From: Solirubrobacterales bacterium
Lineage (GTDB): Bacteria; Actinomycetota; Thermoleophilia; Solirubrobacterales; Solirubrobacteraceae
Reading direction: 5' to 3'
DNA length: 54,741 bases
NCBI GenBank assembly: GCA_027315255.1
Contig: DAHUYL010000196.1
Location: forward strand, 1-54,741
Shown here piece after piece: positions 32,336 through 41,246 of the stretch (position 1 is its first letter; each line of letters begins with the position of its first letter). The translations under genes and the position numbers were made by a program. The notes under the pieces are model-generated. The model searched no databases. It saw only the letters and a program-made list of their open reading frames with translations, and was not told the origin of the DNA.

Positions 32336-32691
32336 TTCGGGTCGATCACGTCGGTGTTCCAGCGCGCACCAGGCTCGACGCTGCTGGCTTCCTGGCGGGC
32401 CTCTTCGGTCTTGACCGCGGGATGCTTGACGACGGCCGATTCGCGCCGGTACGAGTCAGTCCCGAGTTCACGATCGTGTTCTACGACTCCGAGCAGGTTC
32501 AACCAATGCACATCGCGTTCGTTGTCGATGATGACGCTTTCGATGCGATCCTCGGGCGGTTGAAATCCCAGGGAGTCGCGTACGGCAGCCAGCCAAACGA
32601 CCCGGCGAACGGTCGGATCGATCACCCGCTGTCCGAGCGCGGCCTGTTCTTCCAAATGCCCGACGGACACCTGTTCGAGCTCATGGCGTGA
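32332..32691 (+). CDS. VOC (glyoxalase/dioxygenase) superfamily protein
   Basis: A protein of 119 residues. It opens with MIRVDHVGVPARTRLDAAGF (metal-ligand position His6), has MHIAFVVDDDAFDAILGRL in the middle and ends GLFFQMPDGHLFELMA with the family's Glu. It is a single complete VOC domain of two beta-alpha-beta3 modules. Substrates in the family range from methylglyoxal to antibiotics. It overlaps both neighbours by four bases. Confidence 0.82.
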   Translation: MIRVDHVGVPARTRLDAAGFLAGLFGLDRGMLDDGRFAPVRVSPEFTIVFYDSEQVQPMHIAFVVDDDAFDAILGRLKSQGVAYGSQPNDPANGRIDHPLSERGLFFQMPDGHLFELMA

Positions 32692-33383
32692 AATCCAGGG
32701 GAAGCATGACGTCGGCGGTCATCGTCGAGCCGCTGAAGCCCTTAAGCGACGGACTGCTTTGCGCCGGGGCTGCCGCAGGGCCGCTGTTCGTCACCGTGTT
32801 CGTTCTCGAGGGCGCGCGGCGCCCCGACTACAAGCCACTGCGCCACCCGGTCAGCTCGCTCGCGCTCGGACCCCGAGCATGGGTGCAACGGACGAACTTC
32901 GCTGCGGCCGGGGCGTTGTACCTCGCAGGCGCGGCTGGACTCAGACGCGCCCGCGACCCGCTCCTGGGCGCCCGACTCGGCCCGGCACTATTCGCCGGGG
33001 TCGGCCTCGGTCTGCTGGGCTCGGCCGCGTTCTGCACCGATCCCGTCAGCGGCTACCCACCAGGAACGCCCGACATACCGACGGAGCAGACCACGAACAT
33101 GACCGTGCACGGCATCGCCGCGCTGCCGATATTCCTCGGGATCCCGGCGGCAACGTTCGCGTACGCACGACGATTTCACCGATCCGGTAACCCAGCCTGG
33201 GCGCTCTACTCAGCGGCTACCGGCGTGCCAATGCTCGCCACCATGGGGCTCGCCGGCGCAGGCTTCAATCAAGCACCAAGGCTCGTCAACCTCGCCGGAC
33301 TCCTCCAACGCGCCGCGATCGTGACGGGATTCGGCTGGCTCACAGCGCTATCAGCACGAGCACTCCGACGCTCGCCCGGCTGA
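32688..33383 (+). CDS. DUF998-family membrane protein
   Basis: A protein of 231 residues from GTG, or 225 from the ATG at 32706, which has AGGGGA just upstream. Six hydrophobic segments (AGAAAGPLFVTVFVLEGARR, FAAAGALYLAGAAGL, FAGVGLGLLGSAAFC and others) and the conserved YKPLRHPVSSLALGP and DPVSGYPPGTP motifs place it in DUF998. The function is unknown. It is the last gene of the coupled block HTH-VOC-DUF998. Confidence 0.75.
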   Translation: MKSRGSMTSAVIVEPLKPLSDGLLCAGAAAGPLFVTVFVLEGARRPDYKPLRHPVSSLALGPRAWVQRTNFAAAGALYLAGAAGLRRARDPLLGARLGPALFAGVGLGLLGSAAFCTDPVSGYPPGTPDIPTEQTTNMTVHGIAALPIFLGIPAATFAYARRFHRSGNPAWALYSAATGVPMLATMGLAGAGFNQAPRLVNLAGLLQRAAIVTGFGWLTALSARALRRSPG

Positions 33384-33982
33384 GCGAGCGCTCAGCGAAC
33401 CTGATCGCCGCTTCCTGCGTACGGTCTCCAGTACATCCGCTGCGCTCCCAGCTTGGGCCGAGACGGCCGCCCGTCACGAGACCCGAGGTGCAACAGGAGC
33501 AGGTCTACCCGCCCCAGCTGAGACGAACCCGCGATTCGCTACGAGCGCGATCACCGAGATCGGCGGCTGACGGCGAGGTGTGGGACGTCTTGCTCGCCGC
33601 GCATACGGGGCCTCCCAGGTTAGGCACGCGAGTTAGCGCCCGTGAGTGAAGGGGGGTCTCCAGGATCGACGACCCGAAGCAAGTTTTCTGCGTCCGCCTG
33701 GAGATGGAGGCATCCGCCGACGACCAGCCGGCACTCATTCTGCTCCTCCCAAGCGAAACCAGAAGTGTGCGCTTCTGCTTCGGCGCGGACGAGCAGCAGT
33801 GTTGTCGTGCTTCCGGTTTGCCTGCTCAAGGAGCGCGTGTCGGAGGCCGGTCGAGAAGTCGAGTGGTCCACTTTCAACCGGCCTTGACGTCTGGTGTAAC
33901 GTCTGGATTGCGCCAGCAGTGTGGGGCCTTGGCCGGCGCAGCTGCAATCGAGCCCTTCACATAGATCGGCAGGGAGGGGCGG
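33384..33982. other. intergenic region containing a 64-bp repeat copy
   Basis: About 600 bases without a supported gene. It contains repeat copy 3 (33539-33602). I see no terminator or RNA gene. Confidence 0.5.
33539..33602 (+). repeat. 64-bp hairpin-bearing repeat, copy 3
   Basis: Differs from copies 1 and 2 at two positions. The hairpin arms CGGCGAG/CTCGCCG are conserved. It stands between the DUF998 gene and the large secreted protein. Confidence 0.88.
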
Positions 33983-36394
33983 ATGCGAGGGCGGACGGTC
34001 GGGGGCAGAAGGCTGGAGTTGCGCGTCGTGCTAATGGCTGCGGCGGTGGCGGTGAGGGCGTGCATCGGTGTGGCGCGCCAGGGACCGGCGGTGATCAGCC
34101 TCACGAGGGTGGGGCGCGTCCGGCTGGTCGTCGTGATGCTGGCCGGGGGGTTGGTCGCGGCGGTTGTTCCTGCGAGCGCCAGCGCATCGGTTCGCATGAC
34201 CGCGCTCGTGTATGGGCCGGCGTTGGACTCCTCGCCCTCGTGCTCGTCGTCGAGCCCGTATCCCAGCTCGTGTGGCGAGGTGCAGTACCTCGAGGCTCAG
34301 GGCTGGACCGTCACGGTCACGGACCAGGGCGGTAATCCTGCTTGGAACTCGGGCTCATACGACTTTGCGAGATACCAGTTGCTGGTATTCCCGGACCCGA
34401 ACTGCGACGCAGAAGGTTCGGATACCACGCTGAACGAGGCCGTGAGCAACGAGTCCACGTGGGCGCCGACGGTGAACGGGAGCGTGATTATTATCGGGAC
34501 CGACCCGATCTATCACGAAGCGTCCTCGGCGGGCGCGGCCACGCTGATCTACCACGGTCTCGCGTATGCCGGTGGCCAGTCGGGCAAAACCGGGCTCTAC
34601 CTAGACCTAAGCTGCTACTACAACACCCACACGACTAGCCCGCAGGACTCCCAGATCCTTGATGGCCTCACGAGCGCTCTGGGCGACTCTCCGGGGTTCT
34701 CGGTCTATTCGGCCAACAACTGCGCGAGCAGCGTTCATGTGGTTGCCACGGCGCCGGAGCTGGTGGGCGTGACCGACGCCGACCTTTCGAATTGGGCGTG
34801 TTCAGTCCATGAATACTTCGGTCAATGGCCGTCGGACTTCGTGCCCTACACCCTGTACACAAACGTGGTCGGCAGTCAGGGGAGCGATCCCTGCCCGAAC
34901 CTGTACCGCCCCCCCGACGGGACTGCTCCGGGATGTCCTTACATTCTCGCGCGCGGGGGCGGTGTCTCGCCCGGCAGCGTCAGCCTGACCGGGCCGTCGA
35001 CCAGCGGGGCCGTGGGCAGCAACCAGACGCTGACCGCGTCGGTTGAGATCGACGGCTCTCCTACGGCAGTAGTCGTCACCTTCACGTGTCAAAGCGGCCC
35101 GTGTAGCACCAGCTCCGGCACGGGCACGTCCGACCCGTCGAGCGGTACCGCGACGTTCACCTACAACGGCGCTGCTACTGGAACCGATACGTGGGTCGCT
35201 AGCATCGCGACTCTGTGGGGGACCTACACGAGTGTCCCGGCGGCGGTCGTGTGGACGAAGGCGTCGACGTCGTTTAGTGCGGGCGCGTCGCCGACGTCGA
35301 CCAGCTATGGCAATGCGGTGACGCTGTCGGCCTCGGGGTTGCCGTCAGGCGCGACGGGCAGTGTGACGTTTAGCTCGGGTACGAGCACGCTGTGCACGGC
35401 GTCAGTGTCCAGCGGGCCGGCGTCGTGCTCGACTGGCGTATTGGCTCCGGGGACGTACTCGGTGATCGCCAGCTATGGAGGGGATAACAACTATCAGCGG
35501 TCGACCGCAGGGACGAGCTTCACGATCAGCGCGGCGTCTCCGTCGATTGCGACGTCTGCGCAGCCGTCGTCGGCGACGGTGGGCAGCTCGATCGCCGATC
35601 AGGCGACGGTCTCGGGCGGGGATAGCCCGACTGGGATGGTGACGTTCAGCTTGTACAACAATCCAAACGGGACCGGGACGCCGCTGTTTACCGACGCGAA
35701 CGAGCCGCTGTCGAGCGGGGTCGCGACCTCGAAGGGGTACACGGCGACCGCGACCGGCACCGATTATTGGGTCGCGACCTACAACGGCGACTCGAACAAC
35801 AACTCTGTGTCCTCGGGTGCTGCGAGTGAGCCGGTGAGCATCACCGCGGCTTCGAAGCTCGCCGATCTGGGCATCGCGATCAGCGGGCCGTCCAGCGCCG
35901 CGGACCGGAGCAGCTTCACGGAGAAGGTGACGGTCAGTAATGCCGGTCCGGCAAGCGCCGGTGATGTGCTCACCGCCGTCCTCGTGCCCCGTGGGCTGGC
36001 CATCACGAATACCGGCGGCGGCGACCAGGCGTTTGGCACCGTCCGTTGGACGGCGAGCCAGATCGCTGCCGGCGGCAACGTCACCTACACGATTACGCTC
36101 AGGGTGCAGCCGCACGTGAGCGGCCGCGTATTGATCCCTGCCGCGACCGTCTCGTTCGCCAACCCCGATCCCAACTACGCCAACAACGTCGCCGCGACGA
36201 CGGTCGTGCTAGGGCACGACAGGCGGCACGCGAGCCGCGCCAGCGCGCTACGCAACCCGTTCCCCTCCGACCGACGCCTCGCCGCCTACCTGCTCAGACT
36301 CACCCGCCCGGACCACGCCACACCTCCTCAGCATCACGGCAAGCCGGTGGCCACGGCGCGGGCCGGCCGCCAGCGCGACCACAACCGACAGTAG
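33983..36394 (+). CDS. large secreted Ig-like repeat protein
   Basis: A protein of 803 residues. A long N-terminal region ends with a signal-like segment (RLVVVMLAGGLVAAVVPASA then SAS, about 48-70). Residues about 72-260 form an alpha/beta domain reminiscent of class I amidotransferase-like folds (CGEVQYLEAQGWTVTVTDQG, YDFARYQLLVFPDP, NGSVIIIGTDPIYHEASSAG). From about 330 there are at least three Ig-like repeats (SYGNAVTLSASGLPSGATGS, GTYSVIASYGGDNNYQRSTA, GTDYWVATYNGDSNNNSVSS). Residues about 645-745 match DUF11 (LADLGIAISGPSSAADRSSF). The basic tail has no LPXTG motif. It is probably a surface or matrix protein. The true start could be further in than 33983. Confidence 0.75.
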   Translation: MRGRTVGGRRLELRVVLMAAAVAVRACIGVARQGPAVISLTRVGRVRLVVVMLAGGLVAAVVPASASASVRMTALVYGPALDSSPSCSSSSPYPSSCGEVQYLEAQGWTVTVTDQGGNPAWNSGSYDFARYQLLVFPDPNCDAEGSDTTLNEAVSNESTWAPTVNGSVIIIGTDPIYHEASSAGAATLIYHGLAYAGGQSGKTGLYLDLSCYYNTHTTSPQDSQILDGLTSALGDSPGFSVYSANNCASSVHVVATAPELVGVTDADLSNWACSVHEYFGQWPSDFVPYTLYTNVVGSQGSDPCPNLYRPPDGTAPGCPYILARGGGVSPGSVSLTGPSTSGAVGSNQTLTASVEIDGSPTAVVVTFTCQSGPCSTSSGTGTSDPSSGTATFTYNGAATGTDTWVASIATLWGTYTSVPAAVVWTKASTSFSAGASPTSTSYGNAVTLSASGLPSGATGSVTFSSGTSTLCTASVSSGPASCSTGVLAPGTYSVIASYGGDNNYQRSTAGTSFTISAASPSIATSAQPSSATVGSSIADQATVSGGDSPTGMVTFSLYNNPNGTGTPLFTDANEPLSSGVATSKGYTATATGTDYWVATYNGDSNNNSVSSGAASEPVSITAASKLADLGIAISGPSSAADRSSFTEKVTVSNAGPASAGDVLTAVLVPRGLAITNTGGGDQAFGTVRWTASQIAAGGNVTYTITLRVQPHVSGRVLIPAATVSFANPDPNYANNVAATTVVLGHDRRHASRASALRNPFPSDRRLAAYLLRLTRPDHATPPQHHGKPVATARAGRQRDHNRQ

Positions 36395-37113
36395 ACGCGA
36401 GCCCGCCTGCGACATCGCCGCACCAGGGAATCGCCCATCCGAAGCCGTCGCCGACAGCTCCGTTGGGTACTGCTGTTCTCCACGCTGAGAGCCCACGATC
36501 CGAGCGCCGCTACCGGTCTACACGCGTGACCGCTCCCGGACAACGAGCAGCCACGCCCAGCCACATCGCCGCGAATACCCGTGCGAAGACGAAAGCAGGG
36601 CTGGCCGCCCGCGCGGCAAGAGACCGCGTATTCGCCAATCCCGGGACGCGCCGCGCCGTCGGAGCTCCGGTCGCGTTCGCCGGTCAGCACAGACTCGCGC
36701 TTTGGCATGAACCCAGGTCCAGCCAGCGCCGACGCCAGCCAGCACTCGCGACGGCGCTTGCTGACCGCCTACCTCGCGCTGGCCCAGCAAGCGCCTGAGC
36801 GCTGTCGCAATCGTTCACATCCAGGCGTCTCGGGCCTGGGCGCGCCATCGCTGCTTCCGCTCGTGTGGCTGCTCGGCCCTCGCTATGCCTTTGCTGCGAT
36901 CTCAATGACGGCGCTCAGGCTGGCGGGACAATCGCTTTGACGGTGCGTGCAGGTCCGTGATCGTCCCCGGCGAGGTCTTGATCGAGCGCGCCCACCGACG
37001 GGCGCGCGTGCGCCGTGGGCGGTTGTGTGATCGCGCGACACCTGATCGGTCGGACGAGTGCTGTGCTCGGGCGAGTCGTTGGTTCGCTTGGGGACGAGGA
37101 CGTCGTGAGCTGC
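36395..37113. other. no supported gene
   Basis: About 720 bases between convergent genes. Open frames exist but show no start signals or motifs. A hairpin at 36986-37007 is listed separately. Confidence 0.45.
36986..37007 (-). terminator. perfect GC hairpin downstream of the NERD/subtilase operon
   Basis: The arms GCGCGCCC (36986-36993) and GGGCGCGC (37000-37007) enclose a six-base loop, about 105 bases after the last gene of the minus-strand operon. It lacks a T-run, so termination is only a suggestion. Confidence 0.4.
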
Positions 37114-37857
37114 TCAGCTGGCGCGGCGCATCGGGCGCATGGCGGCGTGCTGGCGGTTGGTCGTGAGCTGCTGGAGTGTGGGGAGGAGGCGGTCGAGCGA
37201 GATGACGATCACGGTCCCGTACCAGTGCTGGAGCCCTCGGCTTCGCACGACGCACAGGACGGGCAGCACGCCGAGTGGAAACCGTCGAGAGCGTGCGAGC
37301 CAGCCGGCGGTGTTGAGTGTTCGGACGAGGTGGCGCTCCTCGAAACCGCGCGTCTTGGTCTCGATCGCGAACCCGAGACCGTTGGGCGCTCGTGCGAGGT
37401 GGTCGATGTCGCCGCCGGGCCAGTTGACGGCGTGGCGGATCTCCCAGCCTTGGCGTGCCAGCTGGTTGAGCGCCTGGCGAACGGCGTCTTCGGAGTCTGC
37501 GCCGATCCGGTTGCGGTGTGCCAGGTGCAGCGATTTGCGGGATCCGATTGTGGCGCCGGTACCGGCGAGGAGGAGCAGGCCGCCGGGCGTGATCGCGCCG
37601 GCTGCGAGTGCGGCGAGCCCGATCATGAGGGTGAGCAGCGCCGCGATCGCAAGTGCGATAAAGCCCAGGAGATGCCGGTATTGGAGTGTGCGGGGGTGGC
37701 TCACGCTGATTCTGCGGAGAGCATGGCCGATGGGGTGGACGTCGCTGGCAGCATCGCCCTGGAATCGGGCGTTCGCGGCGTCGTTCTCAGCCTCGTCGCC
37801 GTGATTCGAAGCGATACTCAAGCTCGCACGAGTGTGCGGCGGCGACGCCCCGAGCAC
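37114..37857 (-). CDS. membrane-anchored NERD-domain protein
   Basis: A protein of 247 residues. Two hydrophobic segments (LLGFIALAIAALLTLMIGLA and LAAGAITPGGLLLLAGTGAT) are at about 63-100. A NERD domain follows at about 112-215: NRIGADSEDAVRQALNQLAR, WPGGDIDHLARAPNGLGFAI, then ETKTRG with the Asp and Glu-x-Lys typical of this nuclease-related fold. NERD proteins are presumed nucleases or DNA-binding proteins of mobile elements. It starts 19 bases after the HTH gene on the same strand, so it is probably the sixth gene of the operon. The start codon is uncertain. Confidence 0.7.
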   Translation of the reverse strand: MLGASPPHTRASLSIASNHGDEAENDAANARFQGDAASDVHPIGHALRRISVSHPRTLQYRHLLGFIALAIAALLTLMIGLAALAAGAITPGGLLLLAGTGATIGSRKSLHLAHRNRIGADSEDAVRQALNQLARQGWEIRHAVNWPGGDIDHLARAPNGLGFAIETKTRGFEERHLVRTLNTAGWLARSRRFPLGVLPVLCVVRSRGLQHWYGTVIVISLDRLLPTLQQLTTNRQHAAMRPMRRAS

Positions 37858-37876
37858 CTGAGGTCAACCGGCGCGG

Positions 37877-38173
37877 CTATGCGAGGTGGTCGGCGGGGAG
37901 TTGCACGCCGTCCCAGAACGCTTGCGCGTTGTAGGTCGTGTGCGTGGGCTTGTCGTTGGTGGCTTCGGAGTTGATCAGCGCTTGGAAGTCGTGGCGGCGG
38001 ATGCGGACCCGGCGTCCGACGCGCAGCGCGGGCAGCGATCCGTCGGCGATCCAGTTGCGGACCGTTTGCTCGTTGAGCTTGAGGATCTTTGCGACTTCGG
38101 CGACGGTCAGAAAGTCGTCGATCGCGGCGAGATCACGACTGGACACCCCGAGTTCCGTCGGCGTTTGGCTCAA
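37877..38173 (-). CDS. excisionase-like HTH_17 protein
   Basis: A protein of 98 residues. DFLTVAEVAKILKLNEQTVR followed by NWIADGSLPALRVGRRVRIR is a full MerR/excisionase-type helix-turn-helix and wing. The C-terminal 30 residues are unassigned. Its ATG overlaps the stop of the secreted-protein gene by four bases. A DNA-binding protein in the middle of an operon of secreted proteins is odd. It may regulate the operon or act in excision or recombination. Confidence 0.8.
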   Translation of the reverse strand: MSQTPTELGVSSRDLAAIDDFLTVAEVAKILKLNEQTVRNWIADGSLPALRVGRRVRIRRHDFQALINSEATNDKPTHTTYNAQAFWDGVQLPADHLA

Positions 38174-39876
38174 GCTGCTGGGCGGATCGTCTTCGCCGCG
38201 CCGACCGGGTGGGAGTCGCGGACGGCGACGAGTACGGTCCGTGTCGGGCGCCTTGTCTTGATCTTCGCGACGTCGTGGCTGACCCGCACCGTGATCGTCC
38301 GTGGCTTCGCTCGCCTGTAGTACAGCCGGACCGCGAGCCGGTCCCCGTGGGGGAACCGCGCGAGCTCGACTGTCAGCCAGCCGTCAGACCATGTCGCTGA
38401 ACGCACCCTGACCCGCACACAATGCCGAATGGCGCACCGCGGATGCCTCTTGCCGGGGCACGCCCTGCAGGACGCGCTCGTCGGGACCTTCACCGGCGTT
38501 GTGGCCGGCATCGTCGGCATGGTGGTGGTGGTGGTGGTGGGCGTGGTGGTGGTCGTTGCGGTGGGCGTGGTCGTGGTGGTTGTGGTCGTGGTGGTTGTCT
38601 GGGTGCTGGTGGCGGCGGGGACCGTGACGTTCGTGGTCGCGATGTTGCTCTGCCCGCCCTGCCCGGCGGTGTCGGTCAGCCACAGCCGGACGGTGTAGCT
38701 GCCTGCCGCCGGCGCGGTCACTTGCGCGGCCCCGCTGGTGCTGACTTGGACGGGGCTGGCACAGGTGGCTTGGCAGAGCTCGAGGTAGGCGGCGGCGATC
38801 GGCTGTGGCGAGTTGGCAGGGTTCGACCACGCTAGATCGATCACATCAGAGGTGGCGCTGGCCGCGGTTGCGGTCAGCTGCGACGGGGCTGGGGGACCGT
38901 TGTTGTCGATCGCGATCGTGGGGCCTTGCACGACGGTCGTGTCGCCAGCCGCGTTGGTCAGCACCAGCTGAATGTTCTGAGCGCCGTCCTGCAGCGCGCT
39001 CGTGTTGATCTGCACCTGCCCGGAGGGCAGCTCCTGGCACGCCTGCACCTGTGTGTAGGTGCAGCTCTGCTGCTGGTTGAGTAGCGTGGCGCCGGTGTCG
39101 CTGAGGACTTGAACGTCGGCGATCCCGGACGGGTCGCTCGCGTTGAACGACAGCGGGACGCTTCCCGTCACGACTCCGCTACCCCATAGCGGCCCGCCCT
39201 CGCTTTGCACGATCGGGCCGCCGGTTCGCTGAAGCGTGACCTGCGCCGAATACAGTGCGGCCTCAACGTCATGCGATCCCCCGACGCTAGGAAGGCACGT
39301 TTGTCCGCCTTCGACCTGTGCGCATTGGACTCCGAAGAACACGCTGCTGGCATCAAGCCCGGTCTCGACTTGCGGTGCCTGGTTGTTGTAGTAGGCACAG
39401 GGCGTGGTGTGCAGGAGGTTGCGCTGGCAGTCGCTGCTCTGCGGAGTTCCGTCGACCTGTAGCCCGGAGAGCCAGCCGTCCATGCTGGCCTCATAAGAGC
39501 TGTAGTAGCTGATCGCGGTGATCTGGATTCCGGCTGGGACGTTCAACTCCCATCCGGCGTGCGACCCGGTCGGCACGGGTGTTGTCGAGCCGATCTGGTC
39601 CTCGGCGAACAGCGCGCCGGTTGTCGAGATCGCTTGCGTGGCCGCGTCATCGGGCCCGAAAGCGGGCACGCCACCACATAGGTTGCTCGTCGTCAGCGAT
39701 GTTGTCGCCTGGTCGGTCGAGGTCCACGCGCCTGAGGAGCTGCCTGGGCTGCACGCGGTGATCGTGTAGCTGCCCGGGGTCGGTGTTGCGGACGCGGTCG
39801 GGCTGCCAGGCACCGCGACCGCCGCCGCCACCCCCGCCGTGGCGGCGAGCAGGCCGCTGACGATCCTGCGGGTCAT
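38170..39876 (-). CDS. secreted beta-rich protein with poly-Thr linker
   Basis: A protein of 568 residues. Its signal peptide reads TRRIVSGLLAATAGVAAAVA. Residues about 30-430 are beta-rich with paired Cys residues and Ig/Big-like stretches (SVPLSFNASDPSGIADVQVL, GSYTVRLWLTDTAGQGGQSN). A Thr-rich linker occupies about 440-480. The C-terminal module of about 85 residues (WSDGWLTVELARFPHGDRLA then VRLYYRRAKPRTITV) resembles the end of the neighbouring subtilase. The ATG overlaps the subtilase stop by four bases. The frame remains open far upstream, but only this start has a signal peptide. Function unknown. Confidence 0.75.
   Translation of the reverse strand: MTRRIVSGLLAATAGVAAAVAVPGSPTASATPTPGSYTITACSPGSSSGAWTSTDQATTSLTTSNLCGGVPAFGPDDAATQAISTTGALFAEDQIGSTTPVPTGSHAGWELNVPAGIQITAISYYSSYEASMDGWLSGLQVDGTPQSSDCQRNLLHTTPCAYYNNQAPQVETGLDASSVFFGVQCAQVEGGQTCLPSVGGSHDVEAALYSAQVTLQRTGGPIVQSEGGPLWGSGVVTGSVPLSFNASDPSGIADVQVLSDTGATLLNQQQSCTYTQVQACQELPSGQVQINTSALQDGAQNIQLVLTNAAGDTTVVQGPTIAIDNNGPPAPSQLTATAASATSDVIDLAWSNPANSPQPIAAAYLELCQATCASPVQVSTSGAAQVTAPAAGSYTVRLWLTDTAGQGGQSNIATTNVTVPAATSTQTTTTTTTTTTTPTATTTTTPTTTTTTMPTMPATTPVKVPTSASCRACPGKRHPRCAIRHCVRVRVRSATWSDGWLTVELARFPHGDRLAVRLYYRRAKPRTITVRVSHDVAKIKTRRPTRTVLVAVRDSHPVGAAKTIRPAA
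38521..38600. repeat. GGT-type trinucleotide-rich tract encoding a poly-Thr linker
   Basis: Seven or more GGT units in a row, then mixed GGT/CGT/GTG repeats; on the coding strand these are ACC/ACG/ACA Thr codons. Slippage here would change linker length without changing the frame. Confidence 0.8.
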
Positions 39877-41246
39877 AGGGAGACGGGCGTTGGGGCGCTG
39901 AGTGCCCGGTTGGCGGCGAACACTTCTACCGACGCGCTCACGGGCCGGCGGGTTCGGATCATCAGGGTCCGCGTTCGGCGCTTGATCGGCTGAGCCAGGC
40001 GTCGTGTGCGGTGCTTGAAGTGCAGCGTCAGGTCCACCGTCGCGCGGCCGTGGCGTCCCGTCAGCTGGATCCGGATCCGCCCGTGGCGCCAGACCGCCTG
40101 TACATGCAGCGGGTAGGTCGGGCTCGACGCAGCAGCGGGCGGTGTGGGGGTCGGAGTCACGGTGGTCGTCGTGGGGGGTGCGGCTGGCGGTGGTGGCGTG
40201 GTCGTGGTCGACGGCGTCGTCGTGGTGGTGGTCGTGGCTGTGGTGGGGGGCGGGGCTGGGGGTTGGGGAGTGTTCGCGTTGCCGGCGGCGACGATCGCTC
40301 CGAGTCCGTCGGCCTGGAACGCGGCGGCGACGTCGAGGTTCCCGTTGCTGGCGCTCTGCACAAGCAGGGTTTCCGCCTTGGTGTAGGTGAGCGATGGGTC
40401 GTAGCTCATCAACGCCGCGAGCACTGCGGCGGTGAAGGCTGAGGCTTCGGAGGTCCCGTCCTGGCAGCACATCGCCTGGTCGGTGAACGGGTTCGCGGCA
40501 TCGAGCCCGCACCCTGGTGCCATGATCCCGACCCCGGTGGTCGGACTGAAGTTGCATGGCGAGCCGACCGGCGTGTTACTCAAGGAGCCGGGCTGCGCGG
40601 TCGTCGCGCCGACGGAGAACACGTTGGGCTCAGCGCCCGGCTCTTGGACGGTCCCAGGGCTGTTCCCGGCGGCGGCCACTACGGCGACGTTTTGCGCTTC
40701 CAACTCGTCGACTGCCTTGGCAAACACGGCTGCCTGGTCGGGTGTTGGTGGAATCGGTGACGCTAGAGCCAGGTCCACGACCTTGACCTGATCGGCTGCA
40801 TTGGCGTTGAAGCAGTAGCCCATTGCGTCGGAGTAGTTGTCGAACTCGTAGGTGGGGGTTTGGCCGGGGCTGGGGGCGTTGGTCGCGCGGACGCTCACGA
40901 TCTTCAGCTGTGGCCAAGCGCCGATCATTCCGTTCCCGGTGGCGCCGGCGATCATCGCCATCAGCGTCCCGTGCCCTTGCGGGTCGACATCGCTGGTCGT
41001 GGCGCCATCGATCGCGTATGAGCCGATCAACCCGGCCGTGGTGTCGGGGTTTGAGTTCACGCCGGTATCGACCAGGCACAGCGCACCCGCTCCGCCCGCG
41101 GGCGGTGGGGCGTACGCCAGGAACGCGGCGTCAGCCTGTTGCGCCTGTGCGCTCACCGCCGGACTCGCGCCACTCGCAACCGGCGAGGCCGCCAACAGGC
41201 CCGTGAGTGCGCCTGCGAGCAGCCCTGCGGCGAGTGGTGCTCTCAT
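39873..41246 (-). CDS. secreted subtilisin-like serine protease (S8)
   Basis: A protein of 457 residues. Its signal peptide reads APLAAGLLAGALTGLLAASP. The catalytic residues are in order: Asp60 in LCLVDTGVN, His92 in DPQGHGTLMAMIAG, oxyanion Asn195 in VAAAGNS and Ser266 in DGTSEASAFTAAV. No long pro-domain is visible between the signal and the catalytic Asp, which is unusual. A Pro/Thr linker (about 340-380) leads to a C-terminal module (WRHGRIRIQLTGRHGRATVD then LTLHFKHRTRRLAQP) related to that of the next gene. Both ends overlap neighbours by four bases (ATGA). It may process or degrade surface proteins made by this operon. Confidence 0.88.
   Translation of the reverse strand: MRAPLAAGLLAGALTGLLAASPVASGASPAVSAQAQQADAAFLAYAPPPAGGAGALCLVDTGVNSNPDTTAGLIGSYAIDGATTSDVDPQGHGTLMAMIAGATGNGMIGAWPQLKIVSVRATNAPSPGQTPTYEFDNYSDAMGYCFNANAADQVKVVDLALASPIPPTPDQAAVFAKAVDELEAQNVAVVAAAGNSPGTVQEPGAEPNVFSVGATTAQPGSLSNTPVGSPCNFSPTTGVGIMAPGCGLDAANPFTDQAMCCQDGTSEASAFTAAVLAALMSYDPSLTYTKAETLLVQSASNGNLDVAAAFQADGLGAIVAAGNANTPQPPAPPPTTATTTTTTTPSTTTTPPPPAAPPTTTTVTPTPTPPAAASSPTYPLHVQAVWRHGRIRIQLTGRHGRATVDLTLHFKHRTRRLAQPIKRRTRTLMIRTRRPVSASVEVFAANRALSAPTPVSL
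40161..40250. repeat. Thr/Pro-codon tract in the subtilase gene
   Basis: A GGT/CGT/GGG-rich stretch encoding the Thr/Pro linker between protease and C-terminal module. It parallels the tracts at 38521 and 41912. Confidence 0.65.

Noticed and set aside
39877-40557. Upstream extension of the 38170 secreted protein
   Set aside because: The frame is open, but this part overlaps the subtilase gene and reads His/Arg-rich nonsense; the signal peptide begins at 39876.
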